This document shows positions 1 through 5,969 of a DNA stretch of 7,884 nt, one piece after another. This DNA is from Lachnospiraceae bacterium (lineage in GTDB: Bacteria; Bacillota; Clostridia; Lachnospirales; Lachnospiraceae). Position 1 is the first letter of the stretch; each line of letters begins with the position of its first letter. Made by a program: the position numbers and the translations under genes. The notes below the pieces were generated by a model, which had not been told where the DNA came from, did not search any database, and was given only the letters and a program-made list of their open reading frames with translations. The DNA lies in NCBI GenBank assembly GCA_020860745.1, contig JAJBTR010000139.1:1-7884 (forward strand), given 5' to 3'.

Positions 1-193
1 GTGTGAGAGAACCGGGTTAAACTCAGGAACCATATGAGTATACGTTCAAAGACTTCCACCCGTCTGTATAAGTGTATATTCCAATCAGTCTGTATGAGCG
101 TATTTTCAGACATCAGCCGATTTGTTTTTTACTATATTGTGGCTCGTTCTGCAGGCTCTTCATTCGTCATTGCAAAAAACAAATGATTCCTAC

Positions 194-243
194 GCATTAT
201 ACGGACAAAAAACTTTCATTTGTGAAATACGTCCGTATAATGC
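194..243. repeat. Perfect 13-base inverted repeat with nested hairpin
   Basis: GCATTATACGGAC at 194-206 is repeated exactly in inverted orientation at 231-243. Inside the 24-base spacer is a second small stem, TTTCA (214-218) and TGAAA (223-227), around a TTTG loop. The element directly abuts the U-tract side of the malQ terminator, so a transcript that reads through that terminator would fold this one next. Its arms share ACGGAC and GTCCGT with the terminator arms, so the two structures could exchange strands. No U-tract follows it on either strand, so it is not itself a standard terminator. It could be a back-up stop, an RNA-stabilising fold, or a remnant of a small repeat family. Confidence 0.7.
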
Positions 244-292
244 AAAAAAACGTACGGACGATTGCATCGTTAATGCAAGTCTCGTCCGTACG
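244..292 (-). terminator. Rho-independent terminator of malQ
   Basis: Read on the minus strand, a perfect 10-base stem (CGTACGGACG with CGTCCGTACG, plus-strand positions 251-260 and 283-292) encloses a second 6-base stem (TTGCAT/ATGCAA, 262-267 and 273-278) with a five-base loop. It is followed immediately by seven T residues (complement of 244-250). The hairpin begins 33 bases past the malQ stop codon. Stem plus uninterrupted U-tract is the standard intrinsic terminator layout. Confidence 0.88.
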
Positions 293-325
293 ACAGATTT
301 AAATAAGATTCAGGCAACTGAAAAG

Positions 326-1903
326 TTAATTTTTCCCGGCTGCCGCTTCACCATCCTCTTTCATCACGGCGGCTTCCTCTACTGCCTCTTCGCTCTCTTT
401 CTTCTCCGGTTGCGGCTTCGGCCACCGTCCGGACACTCTCGTAACATTAGCAATAAACCGGGACAGTTCTTCCGTGATCTGCTCTTTCGTCAGACGCCAC
501 TCCCAGTTGCCGCCTGTGGTGGACGGGAAATTGATCCGCGCCTCCTTGCCGAGATGCAGGTAATCCTGAATCGGGATGATACAGTACTTTCCGATGCTGA
601 GCATCGCCAGGCGCACCAGGTTGTCGCACAACTGCTCATCGTTGTCCCAGAACCGGTTCATATAATTTTTAATGTGCTCCCGCTCCCTCTCGGAAGCGCC
701 GGTCACATACTGAAACAGTGTCTCATTGTCGTGGGTGCCGGTGTAGACGACGCAGTTTGTCGTGTCATAATTGTGCGGCAGAAAAGCATTCTCACTGTCG
801 CTGTCAAAGGCAAATTCCAACACCTTCATACAGGGGTAACCGCTGTCAGCCACCAGCTTTTTCACACTGTCGGTGACTACGCCAAGGTCTTCCGCAATAA
901 TCTCAACATCCGGCACATTCTCCTCGATCGCCCGCATCAGTTCCATGCCGGGACCGGGACACCACTTTCCTTTTTTCGCGGTCTTTTCCCCGTAAGGAAT
1001 TGCGAAATACTCATCAAACCCCCGGAAATGATCAAAACGCATCACATCGTACAATGCAGAAGCATGCCGGATGCGGCCAATCCACCAGGCATATCCTGTT
1101 TTTTTGTGATAGTCCCAGTCATAAAGCGGATTCCCCCAGAGCTGGCCGTCCTCGGAAAAGAAATCAGGCGGAACTCCCGCCACAGATTTCGGGTTTAAAT
1201 CCTCGTCAAACTGGAACAGCTGCGGGTTCGTCCAGGCATCCGCACTGTCGTGCGCCACATAGATCGGCAAATCTCCGATGATACGAATCCCCTGACTGAC
1301 TGCGTAGGCTTTCAGTTTCACCCACTGCTTCATAAACCAGTACTGTACATGAGCGTGAAAAGAAATGTCATCCGCCAGTTCTTCTTTCGCCTCCGCGAGA
1401 GCCTTCGGATCCCGTTTTTTAAATGGTTCTTTCCACTCATACCAGGCTTTCTTGTCATGTTTATCTTTCAGCGCCATAAACAGTGCATAGTCCGGAAGCC
1501 AATCCGCCTCCTGTTTCCAGAAAGTCTCAAAACCGGCCTGGTCATTTTTCTTATCCCGCTGATATGCCTTGCGCAGCAGCGGGTAACGGTTTTCAAATTG
1601 TTTCCCGTAATCCACGTAGGACGGGTTTGTCCCCAGTTCCGCCGCGTCACACTCCTCTTCTATCAGAAGCCCTTCTTCAATCAAATCATCCAGTGACACA
1701 AAATAAGGGTTCCCCGCAATCGTTGAATATGGCTGATACGGGGAATCCCCATAGCTGGTGTGTCCCAACGGCAGAATCTGTCAGAATGTCTGCCCGCTTT
1801 TTTTCAGAAAATCAATCCAATCGTATGCTTCCTTCGTAAATCCTCCGATCCCATACCGGGACGGAAGACTGCTGACCGGAAGCAAAATTCCACTTGCTCT
1901 CAT
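326..1903 (-). pseudogene. malQ: 4-alpha-glucanotransferase (amylomaltase, GH77), interrupted by in-frame TGA
   Basis: The product would be the cytoplasmic disproportionating enzyme that transfers alpha-1,4-glucan segments in maltodextrin and glycogen metabolism. The start is ATG at 1901-1903, six bases after GGGAGG, and the N-terminus contains the family motif SGILLPVSSLPSRYGIGGF. The reading frame runs to TAA at 326-328 (525 residues), but codon 41 is TGA (1781-1783) where the family has Trp in FWQILPLG. Everything downstream is intact. The predicted nucleophile is D291 in MRFDHFRGF, the acid/base is E338 in AEDLG, and D392 lies in GTHDNET; these match the spacing of the Thermus enzyme's D293/E340/D395. 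A restart at TTG 1766-1768 is possible but has no Shine-Dalgarno and would lose the first barrel strand. After the usual end near RWPK there is an extra Glu/Ala/Lys-rich tail of about 28 residues. Other Trp codons inspected are TGG, so code reassignment is unlikely. Identity is very sure; functional status is not. Confidence 0.92.
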
Positions 1904-1923
1904 ATATAACCTCCCACCTTATT

Positions 1924-1963
1924 AAAAAGAATGCGCTTTAGCGAATTCCCGCGCCGAGCGCGG
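1924..1963 (-). terminator. Tandem hairpins ending in a U-tract, just ahead of malQ
   Basis: Reading the minus strand, a GC-rich 6-base stem (CCGCGC/GCGCGG with a 3-base loop, 1949-1963) is followed directly by a second stem, GAAT-mismatch-CGC with GCG-mismatch-ATTC around a TAAA loop (1929-1948). Five T residues follow (complement of 1924-1928). The U-tract ends only a few bases before the malQ Shine-Dalgarno (about 1911-1917), leaving no room for a promoter between them. It could be the late terminator of the upstream hydrolase (stop at 2035), an attenuator in the malQ leader, or both. A TATAGA -10 candidate at 1966-1971 has only a poor -35. Confidence 0.5.
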
Positions 1964-2034
1964 TCTCTATAGCGACATATTTCCAAACGTGCGATGCATT
2001 GGCTCACTTTAAGCGAGATAGACAATCTCTGTTC

Positions 2035-2817
2035 TCACCGCTGCAGGGTCTCCTTTAAGAATCCCACGGCATAATCCAGCCTCTGCTGATTATAGGAAAT
2101 CGTCGAAAAATCATGATCCGCGCCCTCCACGGGGTACAGCGCGCACCGGTCGCCCAGCACCTCCTTTAAACGGACTGAATACGAAAAATCTACTGACATA
2201 TCTGCAGTCCCATGGACAATCTGCACCGGACCTTTGTACTTTTGAATATCATCCCAGATATTCACCTTCCGGCCATCCTCCACATAGATGCTGCTCAGCT
2301 TTTCTCCCCGGAAATCAATATATCCTTTTTCACTGATTCCTTCCACGGAAATGCCCAGCAGCTCATTTCCATGACACATATCCGGAATACACAGCGCCGG
2401 CGCCCACAGGCTCAGGGCGTGTATCTGATCCGGCCTTGCTGCCGCTGTCAGGCAGGAGACAAGGCCGCCCTGACTCATGCCGTGAAAAGCCACGCGCTTC
2501 CGGTCCACAAAATCCAGCGTCCGCACATAATCCAGTACCGCCAGCGCATCCGCCGCTTCCGTCAGCACAGACATTTCCGCAAATGCACCATCGCTCTCAC
2601 CGCTTCCCATAAAATCAAAACAGAGAGCCGCGATCCCTTCCGCGCAGAGCCGCTTCGCCAGACGTTTATGAATAAACAGGTTCTCGTTCCGATCAGCCGT
2701 GAAGCCATGACACAGGACCGTCATGGGTACCGGATTGGCCGCGGAAGTACCCTCGGGAATATGGATCGTCCCTCTTATGACATAATTTCCGCTTTTACAC
2801 TCCATATATTTCTGCAA
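2035..2817 (-). CDS. Alpha/beta hydrolase, cinnamoyl/feruloyl esterase-like
   Basis: This is a 260-residue single-domain serine hydrolase with no signal peptide, so it is probably cytoplasmic. The nucleophile elbow GMSQGG gives S115. The other predicted triad members are D206 in HGTADMSVDF and H235 in EGADHDF. The oxyanion-hole segment is CHGFTA (36-41). The segment at about 140-190 between strands would be the lid. From memory, motif layout and length resemble the Butyrivibrio Est1E and Lactobacillus cinnamoyl esterases, which release ferulic and related acids from plant esters. Other esterases and acylaminoacyl-peptidase-like hydrolases share the fold, so the substrate is uncertain. The start is probably TTG at 2815-2817, ten bases after AGGAGG (2828-2833); ATT at 2818-2820 is an in-frame alternative at seven bases. 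The first ATG (2803-2805) is 22 bases from the Shine-Dalgarno, which is too far. The stop is TGA at 2035-2037, followed by a weak 5-base hairpin (2015-2029). Confidence 0.92.
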   Translation of the reverse strand: MQKYMECKSGNYVIRGTIHIPEGTSAANPVPMTVLCHGFTADRNENLFIHKRLAKRLCAEGIAALCFDFMGSGESDGAFAEMSVLTEAADALAVLDYVRTLDFVDRKRVAFHGMSQGGLVSCLTAAARPDQIHALSLWAPALCIPDMCHGNELLGISVEGISEKGYIDFRGEKLSSIYVEDGRKVNIWDDIQKYKGPVQIVHGTADMSVDFSYSVRLKEVLGDRCALYPVEGADHDFSTISYNQQRLDYAVGFLKETLQR

Positions 2818-2899
2818 AATATATTTTCCTCCTTCTCATTTGTAATCCCAAAACACAATCTATTAAGATTCTACTATATTTTTCTATCCGGCGCTACAT

Positions 2900-2968
2900 T
2901 TATTTTTCATCAATTGATTCGCTTATTTTTCATCGGGTGATTCACTTATTTTTCATCAGGCCATGCGC
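2900..2968. repeat. Three tandem repeats of 23-base period upstream of the hydrolase
   Basis: The 12-base core TTATTTTTCATC occurs exactly at 2900-2911, 2923-2934 and 2946-2957, a constant spacing of 23 bases. The 11-base linkers after cores one and two share TGATTCRC; the third has diverged. Each full unit also has the partial symmetry TGAT...ATC. The array ends about 83 bases before the hydrolase start, where a promoter or operators would lie. A spacing near two helical turns suits a protein binding one DNA face, but function is inference. Nearby are two short palindromes, AATCT-ATTA-AGATT (2857-2870) and AGCAAA-AC-TTTGCT (2980-2993). I see no convincing -35/-10 pair in the 279-base spacer. 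Confidence 0.8.
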
Positions 2969-3096
2969 CTTATATGGTCAGCAAAACTTTGCTCTGCATT
3001 TCACCGATTCCGATACTTTCTATCACTATCTATTATTCTCTTCCGCCCGACCAGAAAATACTTTTTCAAAATATACTTCTCGTTTACTGATAAACT

Positions 3097-3390
3097 TCAC
3101 AATACGGTTGTTTTTATAAACACGCCCAACGCAATCTGCAAAGCCAGAATCACCGGCATTCCCACCACGAAATACCAGTGCCTGGTCTTGTGCCGGAAAA
3201 CATACATCCCAATCCAGCTGCCAAGGCTGCCGCCGATTGCCGCAAAAAGAAAGAGCCGCGCTTCCGGGATCCGCCACTTTCTCTTTTTCGCCCTGTGCTT
3301 ATCCATTCCCATGGCAACAAAACCAATCAGATTGACCGCTGTCAAATACCCGATCAAAATACATCCCGGAATATTTTCCATATTATCCAT
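3097..3390 (-). CDS. DUF1294 family small membrane protein
   Basis: This is a 97-residue protein with three predicted membrane segments at about 9-28, 45-64 and 73-92. It carries the conserved DUF1294 features: NLIGFVAMGMDK (20-31) at the end of the first helix, a basic loop ending in RIPE (40-43), the helix motif with GGSLGS (53-58), and HKT (67-69). The family's function is unknown; members are short, stand-alone or domain-fused inner-membrane proteins. Length is close to complete for the family. The start is ATG at 3388-3390, with a second in-frame ATG three codons later. The Shine-Dalgarno is weak (AAGG about 12 bases away, or AGG very close), so expression may be low. It lies 329 bases past secDF and 279 bases before the hydrolase, so it is probably its own transcription unit. 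I see no classical terminator after it. Confidence 0.87.
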   Translation of the reverse strand: MDNMENIPGCILIGYLTAVNLIGFVAMGMDKHRAKKRKWRIPEARLFLFAAIGGSLGSWIGMYVFRHKTRHWYFVVGMPVILALQIALGVFIKTTVL

Positions 3391-3519
3391 ATACCTAATC
3401 TACCTTAACTTCCCACAAACTAACACGTTTTTCTCTATTTCACTGTTATCTTATTTCATTCAAACATTTCCCATCCTGAAATTATTATCTCTCACTTCAC
3501 TTATTTCTCGTGTTATTAG

Positions 3520-3623
3520 GCCAGCTCGTTATACTATTTTTCCGCACTTTTTGAGTTTCTCGGGTTGTTCAGCCCGCTCGTTACACTACTTTCCCGCTTT
3601 TCCTGCGTTTCTCGGGTTGTTCA
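3520..3623. repeat. Tandem pair of 52-base imperfect repeats
   Basis: Positions 3520-3571 and 3572-3623 align without gaps over 52 bases with 9 mismatches (about 83% identity) and directly abut each other. Both end in the identical 17 bases GTTTCTCGGGTTGTTCA, and both carry GCTCGTTAYACTA near the start. The preceding bases contain TTTCTCGTGTTATTA (ending at 3519), which fits the end of a third, more decayed unit in register. There is no ORF in either copy. The repeat may be a slippage product or a repeated regulatory site. Confidence 0.85.
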
Positions 3624-3658
3624 AATATGCTCCAGGGAAACAACTGTTTTCAAGCCAC

Positions 3659-3692
3659 TTCGAGGCCCGGTCATATCCAACCGGGCCCCGAA
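3659..3692 (-). terminator. Strong hairpin after secDF, terminator-like but lacking a U-tract
   Basis: Arms at 3659-3671 and 3680-3692 pair over 13 positions with a single A-C mismatch (core GGCCCGGT/ACCGGGCC) around an 8-base loop. The fold begins 27 bases past the secDF stop codon. On the minus strand the bases after the stem are mixed and not T-rich, so this is not a textbook intrinsic terminator. It may end the operon inefficiently, protect the mRNA 3' end, or work with another factor. Confidence 0.6.
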
Positions 3693-3719
3693 CTCATAAC
3701 ACATCACATATCTGTGTGT

Positions 3720-5948
3720 TTACTTTTTATTATTCTTTTTTCCGGACTTCTTCCCCTGCTTCTGAGCCTTTGCCGTCTCCAGCTTTACCGCCTGTTTTTT
3801 CAGCGACCTGCTCTTAAACATGTACCAGATAGCTCCGGTCAGGAATACGGACGAGTATGCTCCGCAGACCACGCCGACCATCAGCGGTCCCGCGAATTCC
3901 CGGATGGATGACACGCCCAGGATGAAGATCATAAGCACCATGATAAATGTCGTCAGGGATGTGTTGATACTTCGGGAAAGGGTCTGTGTGATACTCTTAT
4001 TGACCACCTGCTGAATATCAGGATTCCGGTTGCCCTCTTCCGCCGCCATATTCTCACGGATACGGTCGAAGATGACGATTGTCGCGTTGATGGAATAACC
4101 AACCAGGGTCAGCATGCAGGCGATGAATGTCGTGCCCACGCTGGTTCTCGACAATGCGTAGAAAGCCAGCACAATCAGGACGTCATGCACCAGCGCGATA
4201 ACCGCACTGCCCGCAAAACGAATATCTTTAAAGCGGAACCAGATATAGATCAGCATGCAGATCGTAGCAATGATCACCGCCCAGACCGCGTCGGAGCGCA
4301 TCTCACTGCTGATTGTGGAGCTGATATTCTGGGATTCCGCGATATCGTCCTCCGTGACGCCGAAATTCTCCGTCAGCGTGTCAACCAGCTCCTGCCGCTC
4401 ATCCAGAGTGAGCGTACGTGTCTTGAAGATCACATCCGTGCTGTCCGCCACTTTCTGTGTCTGGACATTGCTGTCTCCGGTCACTTCCTCCACATAGGGA
4501 ACGATCTCCTCATCAATCTCCTCGATCGTATAGTCAGTGTCAAAGGTAACCGTTGTGGAGGTACCACCCATAAACTCCAGGCTGAAGTTCAGGACATTGC
4601 CGCTGCCCGCCTTGTAAGCGCCCATACCGACAAATCCGGCCGCGATCACTGCCACTGAGATGCCGATGCAGATAAAACGCTTGCCCACGAAGTTGATGAT
4701 TTTTCCCTCTTTTTTCTCTCCGTAAAACTTTTTATCCTTAAAGCCCATGCCGTACAGTGCACGCAGCAGCCATCTTGTGATGACCAGTGCGGTAAACATG
4801 GAGAAAATAATACCCAGCGCCAGGGTGGTTGCAAAGCCGCGGATTGAGCCGGAGCCGCGCAGGTAGAGAACCACTGCCGCTATCAACGTCGTCACGTTGC
4901 CGTCCAGAATGGCGGAGAACGCTTTCTTAAATCCGCCGGTGATGGAGTTGTTTACCGCTTTCCCCGCGCCGATCTCCTCCTTGATACGGGCAAAAATAAT
5001 TACGTTCGCATCCACCGCCATACCGATGGAGAGGATGATACCCGCAATACCCGGAAGGGTCAGCGTGATATGATACAGATGTAAAACGGAAAGCAGGATG
5101 CCGGTGTAAATCAGCAGCGCCAGGGATGCAGCCAGACCCGGAATCCGATAAAAGATCAGCATAAATACAATGATGATCAGGATACCGATAACCGCCGCGA
5201 TAATGCTGCTGTTCAGCGCCTGGGAGCCCAGCTTAGCGCCGACCACCTCAGACTGCAGCTCCTCCAGTTCCAGTGTCAGGGAGCCGCTTCGGATCTGTGT
5301 CGCCAGAATCTCCGCTTCCTCATAGCTGTCCATGCCGCTGATGATCGCGGTTCCGTTGGAAATCACGGAGTTAACCTGAGGGTAGGTGATGCACTCGCCG
5401 TCATAATAGATCGGCAGATAATCATTCAGATACTCTTCCGTATACTCAGCGAAAATTTCTGCACCCTCGTCATTCAGCGTCAGTTCCACCACATACTCCG
5501 TGGCGCCGGTTGTGCTGTCTGTCTGGGTGCCCGCCTGTGCGTCCACCACATAGTCGCCGGTCATATAGACCTCGCCGTCTGTCGTCTGGAACTCCAGGGA
5601 ACCGGGAGATCCAAGCTCCTCCAGGATCTCATTGGCGTCCGTCACACCCGGAATCTCTACCGTGATCCGGTTGTCGCCGACCTGATACACCTCAGCCTCC
5701 GTGCTGTAGGCGCTGACACGCTGTTCCAGCTGGTAAACGGTATCCGACATATCTTCGGAAGACGGCGTTTCCTCTCCCGCCACCTGATAGGTGATGCTGA
5801 CGCCTCCGGCCAGATCCAGTCCCAGCTTGATGCCGGATTCGCTGTCTTTCGCCACCGTACCCTTGAGGATGCCGTAACAATAATAGCCCAGCAGAGCTAC
5901 AATCGCCACCAGCACGACAAAGACTACGATTGATTTCTTTTTCTTCAT
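3720..5948 (-). CDS. secDF: Protein translocase subunit SecDF (fused SecD-SecF)
   Basis: This 742-residue RND-superfamily membrane protein uses the proton motive force to pull secreted proteins out of the SecYEG channel on the outer face. The SecD half has TM1 at about 7-28, the motif GLDLAGGV (43-50), a large extracytoplasmic P1 region (about 50-240), and a five-helix block (246-398). That block includes GMAVDANVIIFARIKEE, with D313 as the TM4 aspartate thought to relay protons. The SecF half starts near 417 with its own TM at about 424-444, then NFSLEFMGGT (454-463), a small periplasmic domain, and five more helices (about 553-711). Those include VHDVL (D589) and GYSINATIVIFDRIREN (618-634). 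The usual Asp after GYSIN is Ala here (A622). A basic Lys/Gln tail (716-742) follows. The fusion is a common Gram-positive form. The start is ATG at 5946-5948, 12 bases after GGAGG, which lies next to the scfB stop. The 21-base gap indicates cotranscription with scfB. Confidence 0.97.
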   Translation of the reverse strand: MKKKKSIVVFVVLVAIVALLGYYCYGILKGTVAKDSESGIKLGLDLAGGVSITYQVAGEETPSSEDMSDTVYQLEQRVSAYSTEAEVYQVGDNRITVEIPGVTDANEILEELGSPGSLEFQTTDGEVYMTGDYVVDAQAGTQTDSTTGATEYVVELTLNDEGAEIFAEYTEEYLNDYLPIYYDGECITYPQVNSVISNGTAIISGMDSYEEAEILATQIRSGSLTLELEELQSEVVGAKLGSQALNSSIIAAVIGILIIIVFMLIFYRIPGLAASLALLIYTGILLSVLHLYHITLTLPGIAGIILSIGMAVDANVIIFARIKEEIGAGKAVNNSITGGFKKAFSAILDGNVTTLIAAVVLYLRGSGSIRGFATTLALGIIFSMFTALVITRWLLRALYGMGFKDKKFYGEKKEGKIINFVGKRFICIGISVAVIAAGFVGMGAYKAGSGNVLNFSLEFMGGTSTTVTFDTDYTIEEIDEEIVPYVEEVTGDSNVQTQKVADSTDVIFKTRTLTLDERQELVDTLTENFGVTEDDIAESQNISSTISSEMRSDAVWAVIIATICMLIYIWFRFKDIRFAGSAVIALVHDVLIVLAFYALSRTSVGTTFIACMLTLVGYSINATIVIFDRIRENMAAEEGNRNPDIQQVVNKSITQTLSRSINTSLTTFIMVLMIFILGVSSIREFAGPLMVGVVCGAYSSVFLTGAIWYMFKSRSLKKQAVKLETAKAQKQGKKSGKKNNKK

Positions 5949-5969
5949 GCCTGTTTTTTACCTCCAAAC

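Larger units (their letters stand above)
1..325. other. Non-coding left edge downstream of malQ
   Basis: I see no gene in this AT-rich stretch. The open frames crossing it on the plus strand have no ribosome binding site and no recognisable protein content, and the longest simply continues antisense through malQ. It contains a canonical terminator for malQ (244-292), a second inverted repeat beside it (194-243), and a recurring motif with consensus TYRTACRGAC. The motif reads on the minus strand at 62-71, 88-97, 231-240 and 284-293, and on the plus strand at 197-206. Another plus-strand copy with one mismatch is at 250-259. The two leftmost copies lie in a degenerate 26-base-period repeat (about 60-77 and 86-103). 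Nothing indicates what lies beyond position 1. Confidence 0.6.
3391..3719. other. 329-base non-coding spacer between secDF and the DUF1294 gene
   Basis: I find no gene here on either strand. It holds, from high to low coordinates, a strong hairpin just beyond the secDF stop (3659-3692), an exact tandem pair of 52-base repeats (3520-3623), and an AT-rich tract (3391-3519) that should contain the DUF1294 promoter. The best hexamer in that tract, TTGAAT on the minus strand near 3460, has no good -10 at the right distance, so I do not call a promoter. A short segment at about 3503-3519 resembles the end of the 52-base repeat unit and may be a decayed third copy. Confidence 0.6.

Noticed and set aside
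122..1198. Long plus-strand open frame of 358 codons
   Set aside because: It lies almost wholly antisense to malQ, has no ribosome binding site, and its translation shows no family features; malQ codon structure explains the openness.
1781..1783. Selenocysteine or reassigned UGA in malQ
   Set aside because: The residue is a structural Trp in GH77 enzymes, the only adjacent fold is a trivial 3-base stem, and other Trp codons inspected in the window are TGG, so neither recoding to Sec nor a variant code is supported.
3082..3095. GTTTA/TAAAC hairpin at the DUF1294 stop as a terminator
   Set aside because: Five weak base pairs with no U-tract; not enough to call.
2900..3623. CRISPR-like array
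   Set aside because: The repeats are few, adjacent with 11-base linkers (23-base period) or no spacers (52-base pair), and there are no cas genes.
2963..3817. Plus-strand open frame of 284 codons across DUF1294, the spacer and the secDF end
   Set aside because: It crosses two real genes on the other strand, runs through the 52-base repeats and the hairpin, and has no recognisable domain or Shine-Dalgarno.
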